From Protea cynaroides (Eukaryota; Streptophyta; Magnoliopsida; Proteales; Proteaceae): a stretch of 64,000 bases of DNA. Below, in pieces: positions 1-12,800 of the stretch. The first letter of the stretch is position 1. Every line of letters starts with the position of its first letter. Location of the stretch: contig CM053275.1 of the NCBI GenBank assembly GCA_028583415.1, positions 89,026,278 through 89,090,277 of the forward strand. Direction: 5' to 3'. The notes under the pieces are model-generated. The model did no database searches. It was given only the letters and a program-made list of their open reading frames with translations, and had not been told where the DNA came from. Position numbers and translations under genes: made by a program.

Positions 1-497
1 GGGAAGAAAGTGTAGTATAAGTTTAGGAATTGGTAACAGTTGTGCAAAAGTATTTTATATCAAAGTATCAATAAGTTATGATATAATGGAAAGGAGATAT
101 AGAAATCTTCCAAAATTTAATCCCATTTGCAGGTGTCTTTAAAAATATACACAAACAAATCTCACAAATATGGAAGATACCCAGAAAAGAATTAAGGAAA
201 CAATACAAAATGCAAAACCTGTGTTTATAAGAAAACAATAGATAATCAAGATTTGATAAATCCCCTTATAATCAAGATTTGTCTAGGCTGCCACAATTAA
301 TTCAGATTTTCTCCTTTTAAAACATTTCCAGTAGAGCTAAAATCCTGCAATGGATCAAAAATAGTTAAGAGGTTCCCTGTACGATTTTGTAAGACAGTAG
401 TTAAGGTAGAGGAATATGATTTAGTCATTGAAAGCCAAAGGTTTGCATCAGTTGCAAAGTTGCCACGATAATAGAATGCAAAAAAGATTCTTTGTCT
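1..497. other. AT-rich flank, no gene seen
   Basis: No coding sequence, RNA gene or recognisable repeat was found. The longest open frame (297-506, minus) has no recognisable motif and is probably chance. Confidence 0.5.
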
Positions 498-598
498 GAC
501 TGTCAAGCGGCAGTGAGGATCCTAGCCACACATAGTGCATCGGTATGTGTCCCGATGCACTATGAGAGGCTGGGATCCTCACTGCCGCTTGGCAGTCA
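498..598. repeat. Near-perfect 100-bp hairpin (MITE-like inverted repeat)
   Basis: Two arms of about 47 bases pair with only a few mismatches around a loop of about 8 bases. Each arm contains AAGCGGCAGTGAGGATCC and CATAGTGCATCGG. The shape fits a small MITE or the precursor of a small RNA. No clear target site duplication was seen, so the superfamily is open. Confidence 0.6.
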
Positions 599-839
599 CT
601 ATAGAGGATCTCGGTTCAATAGAAATGTGACTCTGGATTAGGAAGATGAGTTCAAATCTGCTCTATCAACTCTTCTAATTCGTCCCTACTGGCTCCTTTT
701 ATGTGAATCAAAAATCCTAAAATAATTCAAACAATCAAAAACATGTCAGATTAATTTGTATTAGGTCTAAGGAACAAATCGAAACACCTTCATGACCACA
801 AGTCTCTCAAGCAAAGAGGAATATACCTAAGAGAAAGAG

Positions 840-1084
840 AATTCAAATCGTCTCCTCCCAGGGGTTCGGGAGGAGACTCAGCTGCCACCAGCCGATGCCC
901 AACACATGGGCTTCGGCTAGATCCAAGCCCTCCATCCGAGCTGATGCATAAGCCGATACCCCCTGTAGGCTCACCTTACTGGCTCGGATGGAGGGCTCTA
1001 ATCCAGCCAACGTCCACGTGTCGAGCATCAGCTAGTGGAAGCCGAGTCTCCTCCCAAACCCCTAGGAGAAGACGATTTGGATCC
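840..1084. mobile_element. Long-TIR MITE, Mutator-like
   Basis: An inverted repeat of about 105-base arms (841-945 against about 985-1083) contains AAATCGTCTYCTCC and CCCTCCATCCGAGC in both arms. It is flanked by a 10-base direct repeat AGAGAAAGAG at 830-839 and 1085-1094. Long terminal repeats and a 9-10 bp duplication are typical of Mutator-like MITEs. It has no coding capacity. The GC-rich arms stand out from the AT-rich flank. Confidence 0.7.
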
Positions 1085-1094
1085 AGAGAAAGAG

Positions 1095-3111
1095 GAGCAG
1101 ATATTGGGGATTTTTTTGCTTCACAACGACAAACCCTCACAAAAATCATAGCTAAAACTTGAGATAATTTTTGAGAGAAAGAAGAGGAGAAGAAGAGCGG
1201 GGATCTTGTTTCTTAGGGAGAGATTCTCACAAAGAAGAAACTGGAAGATATTCGAAGAGTTAGGGTTTTTGTTGTGAGAGATATTATCATATAAACAAAG
1301 TGGGGAGATATTTTGAGAGTGAGACGACACCAACATCTTACTTTGTTTTTTGGTCGGGAAATAAAACAGAGAAATGAATGTCTTTTGTAAAATTTAGTTT
1401 ACAATGTAAAATATTTCCCCTGACAATCAAGCATAAAAATTATTTCCCTGGTAAAACAAATTTCATTTCCATTTTAAAATTTTGTATTTCCCTGACAAAC
1501 AAACAAAGCTTAAGAAACTTGGCATGAAAATAAAAACAAGACAAAATATTATCCGCTCGGCAACCACAAATATACCAGGCCAGCACCCTCTATATGTGTA
1601 GCACAAAATCCTGTCCCTCCCTCTATTTACGAAGTTCTAGTAATACCCTGGTAATCTCATCCTTTGATTTCTCTGTTCCCGGAGCAGAGAACCTCTTCCC
1701 TAACAATAATATATGATGATTTAAGGTCACAAAAGCATGTGATGGTATGGTAATATTTTCAATACAAATTAAGGATACTAAAAACCCAATGTCTATGTGG
1801 CCTTGAATGAAATATATGTCCATCTTATTAGTTCCTAGACTGTTGTTAGGTCTCTATGTGGAGCTTAGAAACTCCCCAGTCCAAAGGGAAAGTGAGGGAA
1901 CAAGGAAACGGACCATGGAAGCTTCTTTGCATGGCCATCATTTTTGAGCCATGGCAGTGCATAAAAACTTTTGCCTAATCTTTTTTAATGCTTTATCTGT
2001 TGCCACATTGGATGGGAGGTATTTCAAAATTGTCCTGAGGGGGCATCACTGCATCTTCTATGACTGGGGTTAGCGTTCAATTGCCCAGAGTCGGACACAG
2101 ATCGGTCTCAAAAATCCTAGTTTGTCTCAACTCACCCTAAAATAACCCTTGAAGGCAGCATCAACATGAAACAACACGGGATCAGCCCCAGCTGATTCGA
2201 TCTGATCCCTAAAACCATGAATGGGGTGCAACATCCCCCATGCTTCGATAGGAGATTCGTGCCTCTACAGCTGAAGGCAAGATGTCAAAAACTAACCAAA
2301 TCGTTTATCGAAATCAAACCAAACCATTGAAATCAGAACCGTTTTTTTTTCTTCGTAACGGTCCAGTATGGCCTGAATTTCGACCAAATGCAATGATTCT
2401 GGCCAAACCCACACATTTAGGGGTGTATCCAAACATACCTTCAGAATGTTGAAAAATCAGTCTAATGTCTTATATTTTTACGCTACGGCCAAAGTGGCGT
2501 AAACACTGACTCCATGGAAGATTTTGAATATGTTAATCTAAATCATCTTATTCAAAGATCGAGGAACATTTTCATGATCTCATTACTAAAATTCAGACCA
2601 ACTATGTTGAGTTTAGATCACTTGCATATATATGTACTCTCCATGGGATCCCATCACCGTCAATGTAGCATAGAACCCATCTCTAGAGTGTTACCCACTG
2701 AATATGGATGGTGATAGAATCCCAAAAAATACAAGTACATGTAAGTGAACTTACTAATGTCAAAAAACTCTATTTATATAATAATTTGCTTCAAAGAATG
2801 CAGATGTAGGCTCTCTAATTGCCTACAAAGATGAAAACACACAACCATTTTCTTCCCCCTACACATGTTGATGTATTAGCCTCTGAACCCTTCTTTTTTA
2901 CCCCTCTAAATTCAGGCCCAGTAAGAAAACAATCAAACCAGTTTTCAGACTAGAATGATTTCTGTCACTAAAAGGGCTGTGTTTTTATATGACCAGGACT
3001 CCAAAACTAGTACGTGGAAAGTCCCATTCTTGCATATGCCATTAGCCCCAGGATGGGGATGAGCCCCAGAGTAAACAACTCAACTAAACTCTTGAGGAAA
3101 CTCGAGAGAAG
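1095..3111. other. 3' flank of the PPR gene, nothing identified
   Basis: Low-complexity, mostly AT-rich DNA without recognisable coding domains on either strand. It should contain the 3' UTR and poly(A) site of the minus-strand PPR gene just below 3112, but no single signal could be chosen with confidence. Confidence 0.4.
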
Positions 3112-3885
3112 TTAGTTCACATCAAACTTTGAATACTCTCTCAATACAAACTCTATGTCACCAACTACCCCTATCCTATGAAACCAACCAGCCAAGATCT
3201 CTGATGCTTCTTTGCCAATGATAACACCATCTCTTTCCAAGTCTATGAGAAGATCCATCGCCTTCTTGAGCCTGTTCTCCTTAGCATAAGCAGTCAACAT
3301 CAATGCCACACATTTATCGCTAGGCTCAAGTCCAGCACTCTTCAGATTTTCAAACACACTACGTGCGTTGTCACTTTGACCAGCCACTACATAAGCATTC
3401 ATGAGAAGTGCGCACAGCTTAACATCAGGGGTCATCCCAGCAAACTGGATAGCATCAAACACTCTTTGAGCTCCTTCAGTATCACCAACCATGGAGTAAG
3501 CTCTTAACAATGCCTTATAGACTTCTTTTCCTGCATATATTTCTTGCACTTCCATTTCTCTTAATAAATTCTCTCCTTGCATGGTCACTCCAGCTCTCAC
3601 ATAAGCCATGATCATTGATCCATAAGCTCTTCCATCCAATGGCAACCCCAGCAACTTGATCTCTTCGAATGTTGCTTCGGCCTGCTTAAGATCACCAGCC
3701 TTGCTGTACATGTGAATAAGAGCTGTTAGTGTCACCTGATCACAGGAAAAGCCTCTGTTCTTCATGGCAAGGAAAGCATTTTCAGCATCTTGCAACCGAT
3801 TTTGCTTCCCATAGCCATCAATTATCTTGGTGTAATCACGAACATTGGCTTCGAATGATTCTTGTAGGAGGGCAAGTTCTGTTAC
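3112..3885 (-). CDS. PPR gene, exon 2 (six PPR motifs, stop)
   Basis: 774 nt, encoding residues 157-413 and the stop. The motifs follow the PPR helix pattern, for example TLTALIHMYSKAGDLKQAE and YKALLRAYSMVGDTEGAQ. The acceptor AG is at 3887-3886, and the frame continues from exon 1 without loss of a base. Confidence 0.9.
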   Translation of the reverse strand, partial: VTELALLQESFEANVRDYTKIIDGYGKQNRLQDAENAFLAMKNRGFSCDQVTLTALIHMYSKAGDLKQAEATFEEIKLLGLPLDGRAYGSMIMAYVRAGVTMQGENLLREMEVQEIYAGKEVYKALLRAYSMVGDTEGAQRVFDAIQFAGMTPDVKLCALLMNAYVVAGQSDNARSVFENLKSAGLEPSDKCVALMLTAYAKENRLKKAMDLLIDLERDGVIIGKEASEILAGWFHRIGVVGDIEFVLREYSKFDVN

Positions 3886-6800
3886 CTAAGAAGCATACAT
3901 CAGACAAATAATACAGCCACATGACTTAATATTTCATTTGCATGTAAAATTAACAAAAAAAAATTAGAGGTCAGGAGGAAATGACGAGATAAAAAAGGAT
4001 ACATGGAATTGCAATGAAATAGAGAACTATAATTCATATGATTCTGAAGGGTCAATTACAAAAAGTTGGCAAGCAAAAAATATGATTGTAGATTGTAGTG
4101 TCTCCATTGCTGAAATCAAATTATAATTACTATTAATGTGAACTATGAAGAACATGAGTAGCCACAGTCCAACCCATGTTTCCTATGGAAGCCTATTGTC
4201 GCAGTAATGCATATGTGATTTTCTTTAGAAAGAAGACACCTTTAGGCTAATTATTAAACCAAACCCCCCCCCCCCCAAAAAAAAAAAAATAAATAAATAA
4301 ATAAATAAAGAGGCACCTTTGTGGGCCAAAGCTCAAGAAATAAGAATGGAGACAGTTTGGTCTTTAAGGGCCCCACAACGAGTCAACTTTTAAGTTTTTA
4401 CTTTTTTTAGGTCAATTTTTTAATTTGAACTCCCAATTTAGGTTATTACGCACAGGGAAACTGCAATAAAACAGTAATAAGATTTTATTCATACCAGTGA
4501 AGCTTTGCCATTTCCAGAATTATCGTCCAAAAACTTCCTCTTCTGTCGGTGTTTTAAAGAACAGTAGGATTTGCATTTGGGAATAACAATTGGAAGGGCG
4601 AAAATGTCAGACATTTGGACCAATCAATTCATAAACTAGTCAAGACTCAGAACAGACATCTTTCATCTTTTTCATAGGACAGCAAATTTGAACATTGACC
4701 ATCCAAAACGCTCCCAAAACATTTGAGTTGGCTGACCCTAGAAGACTGCAGTAACTCATTGTTTTCACGAAGGCTGCTTTTGAGCATCTGCTCCAGATGG
4801 ACGCTTACTCGCAGACTTGCGACTAGCGACAGGCATCCTTCTATAAGTCATTATAACAACAAGAAGGCATCTGCCAAGGCAGAGCACAGCTCACTTCGCG
4901 CCAGACCAATGCACGCTAAGCCACATTGTTCAGACAGGGAACCATGAGGGAATCATTGCTTATTGATATGGGTTTTGGTCTTTTTCATTTTTTTTTTTTT
5001 TGAGTTGGACAATATGAAATGAAAGGAAGGCATTCTACAAATTAATCAAATTGGGAATGCAATTTCAAATTGCCCACAGGCTAAGGTATTATGATGAAAA
5101 ACCTAGAAGAAACTCTATATTCGTATTCTTTCATCATTATAGAGTTTTTATTATTCTTTCATTATCCTTTATCCTATCTTTCTACAGTCTTGTTTCTTTC
5201 TACATCATGATACTTTTCCTCGTAATTTTCATAACCTGCAACTGTTAGTGACAATCGAAAACCAATAACTTAAGAAGCTCTCAAATCTTCAACTTGATCA
5301 TCTAAACCCTATTCTACCATCTTCTGTACTTTCGGCATCAACATCCAACAAAGAAATTGTTTGAATACTGTGAATGATATTCCAAAAACAATCAAGAAAC
5401 CTGAAACTTCAGTCCAAAGAGAGAAAGAGAGAGAGAGAGAGAGCAAGGGGAAGAGCATGGCCCATTCTCTATTTCTACTTCTAGCTGAGAGAATCCTGAG
5501 AGAGGGTCTTATAGCCCTTCCTATTCTGATCAGGCGTTGATGAGCACATTGAACTATCCATGCGGCTGTCGTACCTTACGGGACTCTAAAAGCTTTAGAC
5601 CAGTGACTTTGTCATATGAGCTGTCTTTCATAAACATAAGAGCCTTTTTTCTAACCTCTTGTTAAGACCATAGTTCGAAATCTTGGATCTCGAGGGTGTC
5701 TCGACCCTTGAGAAAATCGAGATTACCGAGATCTCGGTCGAGAACCTGCCGAAACTCCCAAAGGGTAAAAATGGGAGTTTCGATAGGGTTTTTTTTATGG
5801 TTTAAGCCATTTTTTGATGTTTTAAGGTCATTTTAAAGTCATTTTAAGGCTATATATTGCAGGAAAATACTTATTTAACATATATAAACACATTTGAAAC
5901 ATAAAAAGTAATCACATTGTCGGAAAATCATACATTCGTAAATCATAAATCCTACAAAATGACATAACTCACAAGTGCTCACTATATGAAAGATTTAAAT
6001 ACTCAAAATGAAATAATATATTCCCATCAGTCCATCCCAATGTCTAATCATATGTAAAGTAGAGTGCAGGTTCCATCTCATCAAATTGACTTCGCTGAAA
6101 AAAATATATATCGGTCTGACAAACAAAGTCCTGCCACGACATCCTTCGGCTATACAAGGTCTGGTAGTCTTCCACATATTTCGCATACACATGATCCGGG
6201 AAGTTTCTAAAGATACCTAACCTTGGATACAATTCACTATAATGTGGAGTAAAGTGAGCATATATTGGCTGGTGTGGGGGCGTGGTTCTCTACAAATTTG
6301 GGACTGAAAAGAGACTATCCACAAAGTTTGAGCCAGTCTGTGATGTAGCATTACTAGTATCAATGGAATAATCATATGCACTTCCCATCATGGGGTCATC
6401 ATCACCGGAATAAGGACCGTACGCCGAAGTGGTGCCAAATCCATGAGCACTCCACTGCCCCTGCTCCCGTCCACTGCTACCCTTAATTCTCAGTCCTCCA
6501 AAGCTTGTGGACATGCTATCAATTTCAACATCAGGCATAATATCAGGATCAGAAACGATATCAAAGAAACAATCTTCTTCTTCTTCCATTGGTTGCAAAG
6601 GGCGTTCCCGTTGACGAGACCTACGTGTATACTTAGTCGTAGGCCGTGATGAAGATGCGCGTCCACCATGATCTGGATCCTGTGTAGCGTGTGTATACTG
6701 ACTTTCGCCGGTCCATCTAATAATGGGTACAGTCGGTCTAGGATCACCACCACCACCACCACTACCATCATCACCACTACTATCAGAAGCTGACCAACCA

Positions 6801-9800
6801 CTTTGATCCATTGTATCATCATCGCCTTTTGAGTCACTACCAACTGGGGGTCAAACAGTCTAGGCGACTGTGCGTGTACACGACCCTCATCCAAGGACAT
6901 AAACCGCTCAAGATTAGAACCCATCGGAACAGACACAGTGGGGTCGGGCATCCCACCAGGCTCATCCATCACTGGAACTGCTCGGTCTCTCACCCATTCC
7001 ACATAGGGATCATCTTCATCTGAAGATAGTTGGAAGACATCGGCTAGCTCGATCAGCTCTTGTTCATTTCTTTGTTCGAATTTCAAACACTGTACCCTCA
7101 GTCTCATGTTGTAATGGGCGTAAACCAAGTCATTTAGCCATTGAGAGCCTAATTTATTCCGCCTCTTTGAATGGATAAGGGAGAAAGTACTTTAATTTCG
7201 CTCACACCCAGATGCGGAACATGTCTGAGATAGAACTTTGATTACTATTCTCCTCAACTCAGCTGCATGCTCGCCATAAAACAACCACCACTCAGCTGCA
7301 CAAGATGAAGAACATATTTTAATACACATATTAAATAAGATATGTTATTTGAAATTTTCAATTTCCATAATTGCATACCAGGATCGGTCTTATCTCATCC
7401 AACCACTGCGGTGGGATTTCCAAAACTCCCAAGACCATCTCTGAACGTTTTAATCTACACCCATTTCAAAATTTATAACCATTAGCCATTGTAATATATG
7501 GATATTCAAATAATTCAACACTTAAACCATACAAAGCACCTCCAGATTGACCAATGCTTGTACAATATAATCTGGCACTAATTTTGCCACAACATCTTTT
7601 ACCGCACCGATAAGGTCAGAATTGAGCCCAAGCACATGAGAATATTAATACTGGGGTTCAAATAGTATGCTGCAAAATATGAGTCGTCAAATTAAAATAG
7701 AGTACTAACTATTAAGTGGAACTAAATTAAAGACATTATTAAATATACTCACCGGCCTTATGCAATGGGTGCATCAGCTGACTCTCCCATTGATCTTTGA
7801 TAATCTTCACAAAATATTTGTTTCCAAGTGGAAACACAGTTTTTATACGGTCCTTCAACATATCCATGGCAACATATAAATGTGGCATGGTGAGCTGGAA
7901 TGATGTATCCACTAATCTCAGCACCTTCACCACTGACTCCAGAATTTTGACTACATCTTTCATTGTTCTCCAAAATTCCTCTGAAGCTATAGTAGTCTGT
8001 GCTTGAACCCCAGCAGGAGAGCTGGACTCCCTCCACCTAAACCAGTCCTTAGATGCAAACATCGATCTAAGGCCTATCATCTTTGCCTGAAAGCTCTTGA
8101 GTGCTATGTAGTTGGTAGCAAATATAGGAATGTTAGGTCTTACCAAGTCCCCTCCACATCTCTCCCTCAGCAAGTTCAAAGAATAACCATGGTTGTATAC
8201 AAATGTTGTCACCTGGCGTGCTTGTTCAACCACTTGTTTTACTTTTTAGATCTTTCCCATATCCTTCAACATCAAGTCAATGCAATGGACAGCACATGGA
8301 GTCCAAAAAAGGTTATAGTTAGCCATCATCATCTCTCCTGCCTTCTTGTAGTTGCTGCCATTGTCTGTTATAATTTGCACCACATTTGTAGCACCAACTT
8401 CATCCACCACTGTCTGTAGCAATCCATAGATGTAGTTAGCATCTTTTGTGCATGCAGATGCATCCACGGACTTCAGGAATGATGTCTTCCCATCACTGTA
8501 GACCATGAAGTTGATGATGGACTTTCTAGTGGGACCAGTCCAACCATCACACATAATAGTGACCCCATATGTACCCCATTTATTTCTTAACCCTTTTATT
8601 CATACTTTTAACTCTTTTTTAATTCTTGGGAGATAGATATTCATCACATCGTATGGAGTGGGGGCTTTAACACCAGGACCAGCCTGAGCAATTGCATCAA
8701 AGAAAGGCTGATAGTATGGGCCACCACTGGCATTTGCTGGGATACTATTATAGATAGACCACCTAACAAAGGCATCCCCAATAAATTCTTTTGTACCCTT
8801 CCAGTTCCACATACTCTTCAATCTCTTCTGTTTGGCGCCAGCCTTTCTAAAAACTGATGGATCCTGCTGTAAAATCTCGACATAATCTTCATCCCTAGTA
8901 GTAGGTGGTGGTACCTGGGGTTGTGCTCTAGTACTTGTTGATCTTTTAAACATAGAAGCCAACCCTCCCTTACTCCCTATTTGTGGTTCTTCAGGCTGCT
9001 GAAATGATCTACTACCACCTGCCCCTAAGGCTCTTTGCCTTAACCTTTCCATTTCCATCTCATGGCTGACTTTACTAGCCATTTTTGCCCGTCTCAGATC
9101 TCTGGCCTCTTCCTCAGTCAAACCCCTGGTATCTAGACCATCATCATCTGAACTATTATCATCCAAACCACGCATTGTGCCTCGAATTGCTTCCTGTTGT
9201 TCACTTTTTTCTTTCTCTGGCCTTCTCTGCTGGCCTCCCTTCATCTGTGCAGCTATGACCCTGGTAATATCTCCACAAGAACTATAGCACACTTTGTCAC
9301 GTCTGTAGAAGTCTTACTGAAGTGTTGCTTAAGTCTGGTAATCCCACCAGACATAAGCTTCTTCCCACAGAATTTGCATTGGGTCTTCTTTCTATCACTG
9401 TCAATGGCGGAACAATACTGCCAAGCCATGTCAGAACGACCGGCATCACCACCTCCCTCACAAGAACCCAAAACAGCCATAATATTTAGAACGAGACACT
9501 ATTACATAAGATGATAAATAGAGAAATTTAAATCAATAGATTTACATTAATAAAACTTAAAATTGAAGAACATAAAAGCATCAAATATGCGAATACAACT
9601 CAAAACACATTGAAATTACTTTTCAAAATTTTAAAACTATGTCATAAGAAAACAGAATATTTTTCCTAATTTTCCATTTATTTAGATATTATTAATAATT
9701 TCAGATATTAAATAAAAATAATTTATTTTTCTAAAAATATAATCCGACAATATGGAACCATAGATCGGCCAATGGTGTTCAACATATATTATTTTGAACA

Positions 9801-12800
9801 CCAATAGATAAGTATTAATCTTTTTTTTATTAATTTTTTATTGCTGAAAAATAGGATTTATTAATAAAAAATTCATAAAAATAAAAATATGCACAGAAAA
9901 AAAACTGAAACCGTGACCGTGTAGATCGGCCAACAGTGTTCAACATATATTATTTTGAACACCAATAGATAAGTATTAATTTTTTTTATTAATTTTTTAT
10001 TGCTGAAAAATAGGATTTATTAATAAAAATTCATAAAAATAAAAATATGTACAGAAAAAAAAAACTGAAACCATGACCGCGTATATCGACCAACGGAGTT
10101 CAACATATATTATTTTGAAAGTAAACCGATTAATATTCAAGAAATGTATTTTTTATTTTCTTAAACAAAAAATAAAATAAATATATATATAGAGAAGAAA
10201 AAAAAATGAAACCGTGGCCGCGTAGATCGGCCAACGGTGTTCGTCATATAATATTTTCAACACCATCTAATTAATATTTATCATATTTTTTTTATTTTTT
10301 AATTGCTGAAAAATACATTTTTTTTAACAGAAAATCAAAATAAAAAATATATATGCAAGAAAATAATTTCGAAAGGATGAGGTTGTAGATCGGCCTAATG
10401 ACTCTCACATATATAAATTTCATGATAAACCAACATGTATTGAACATATTCATGTAAAAAGTAAGTTTTAGGGGAAAAAAAATCATACCTCAAACCTTAG
10501 ATTTGCCAAGAACAGGTCAAAATGAAGCACCAACAGCACTTTGATGGAGAGATTTGCAAAGAACAGAGGTTTTCAAACCTTAGATGTAAGGTTGGAGAAG
10601 AAGGAATGGAGGAGAAGAAGAAACAGAAAGAATTTAGAGAAAAAGTGAGTCTCGATCAAGATCTCGACCGAGACTCCTATTTATCACTTAAACCAGTCGA
10701 AACTGGTTCAATAAAATCGAGATGGGTCGAGATTTGTCGAGACCAGTTCGTAACTGGTCGAGATCCAGTCGAGAACTGGTCGAGACCCAGTTTCGAACCT
10801 AATTCTAGTCTCGACCCAATCGAGACTATCGAGAAGGTCGAGATCTCGACCCATCTCAGTCGAGTTTTAAAACCATGGTTAGGACTATACTGGATATGGA
10901 AGCAAACGGAAGGAGGCTACAAAAAACTCTTTCGATGCCACTTTCTTTATCCAACCGACTACCATTGGATCCCCAAAGAATTCAACTCTACACCCTCCTG
11001 TCAAACCTATTACCCTTCCCTTTCACTATCTTGACTACTACTCCATTCTTACCCTATCATCATAATTCTCCGTGGAAACTAAAATCTCTCCTCCTTTAGG
11101 AACTCTTGTCTCATCACAAACCCTGCACTGCTCTCCAGTGAACCTTAAAACTGAAAATCCAACAATAATCACTATTTAAGAATTCCACATCAAAATCATA
11201 AATATTTTTAAGCCCATTACCCACAGGATTCTAATGGCCTTATAACACCCAATCTTGTCCTATAGTGTCTACAAAATAACTCTACCTCAGCAGTTGCTTT
11301 CACATGATAGATGTATGCTTCTTTCTCAATATAGTTGTTATCATCATCATCCCCCCCCCCCCCAACCCCACACACCAAAAAAAAAAGAGGAGGGTGGGGG
11401 GATAGGATTATGACTGCATACAAGGAGGAAGAAAAGAGGCAAGGTGGGGAGAACTATGATGACTCAGACAGATCACTACTTAAGGATCTAACTTGGTCTT
11501 TCTGCATTCAACTCTATGCAACGACCGACTCGTCCCGCGCTTCTAAAACTATGGAATAACCCCAAGCAAAGTCGTGTTCTTGCCTGGCTGACTGAGAGTC
11601 AAAATTTAATGATTGACTACCTTATCTCCAGAAGCTTCTATACGGCAAATAAATATCTTCTCTGCAGAGGCCAAAAGGGTCCACAGACAGCATAATCTTA
11701 TTCATCACCCTTTATCTTCAGTCATTTGGGTTCTCTTCTTGGAAAGAGTTTGAGACAACTTGGTCTCCTCATTCCAAGCTCAAGGTGCTCCTTCAAAGCT
11801 GGCAGATTAAAGTCTTAGGCCAAAATCACAATTCTGGTCACTGGAAGGGATGTGTGGAAGAATGCAACCAAGGCGTTGGCTGAAGAAGCTATTGCTAATA
11901 CTGACGCCACGATAACTAGAACTTCCTTTCTTGGATCTCAACTTCTCTCCAGTATGATAAGAATTTTAGCATACTTGTACATTTTCTGAGTTAGAAAAAT
12001 TTGTCAATGACTGACTCTACAAGTCTACAACAGCAAGTATCTCAGAAAGTACTTGTTGAAATAAATAAAGATTGCTCTTAGTTACAAGGAGAACATTATC
12101 CAACCTGAATTTGAGCCTTTGATCATCTGTATTTGTGAAGACCCTCCTTTTAATGACAATACTAATTTACTGTTAATCACATTCCATGTCAAAAACAGGG
12201 AGAAAATTATAAGCTATGTACAGCAGGAGAGTAGGGATGTTGCATGAGAAATTCAATGGGGAAATTTAAAGGGGTGGCATGTCTTAAAGGTAACCCTAAA
12301 TCTAAGAGTTCGAGTTTGAAGAATGTAAGAAATGGAGAACAGAAGTACTGAACAAGAGTACCAAATAACTATACAAGGCCTTTCCTCATGACAATAAAAC
12401 ACAGATTTCATCAAAAGAATTTAGAAGGAAAATTATGTTTTTCATTGATAATCTAGAGTAAGAGCAAAGTAATTCAATGAATTTAAGCTCTCCTGTCCAC
12501 TGAAATTCTAGTACCTATCATTACTATAAAAATATCCAAGATACCCCTTTTACAATAACAGATATATCACAAGACTTCCTGAGAAACTCCTGAAATATCT
12601 ATGGACAATCAAACCTTTAATGTTCACTGAGGAATATTAGGGATCTAATTTTGGATTTCTATCATTTTCTTCTATTGCTGTGCTTTGGTCTGACAAACAG
12701 TGAGTGGATTGGTATCTTCCTAGTGCAGTCCCGGTCCAAAAGTTGGTCCTATTTTAATATCTATAGGATATGCACTTTTAATTCTTTGGGTTTTATTTGT

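Larger units (their letters stand above)
5669..10877 (-). mobile_element. 5.2-kb hAT transposon with target site duplication
   Basis: A 5209-bp element whose ends are imperfect terminal inverted repeats (left CATAGTTCGAAATCTT, right end read inward CATGGTTTTAAAACTC). It is flanked by 8-bp duplications GTTAAGAC (5661-5668) and GTTAGGAC (10878-10885), 7 of 8 identical; 8 bp is the hAT hallmark. Both subterminal regions are crowded with TCGAGA/GGTCGAGA motifs in both orientations, the usual kind of transposase binding array. The transposase remnant runs on the minus strand. It sits in the PPR intron in the same orientation as that gene. Deletion derivatives with the same ends occur at 43441-44051 and probably 54035-54269. 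Confidence 0.85.

Noticed and set aside
4495..4614. Open 40-codon stretch on the minus strand with ATG and a GT donor in phase with PPR exon 2
   Set aside because: The conserved N-terminal region of this PPR family is at 14963-15430 and joins exon 2 in phase; the 40 codons have no similarity to the family. It could still be an alternative first exon.
6490..7128. Second long minus-strand frame overlapping the transposase C-terminus (6290-6811)
   Set aside because: The first part (MVYAHYNMRLR...) is the real hATC continuation; the overlap beyond about 6820 is a frame shadow across the low-complexity Gly/Asp tail.
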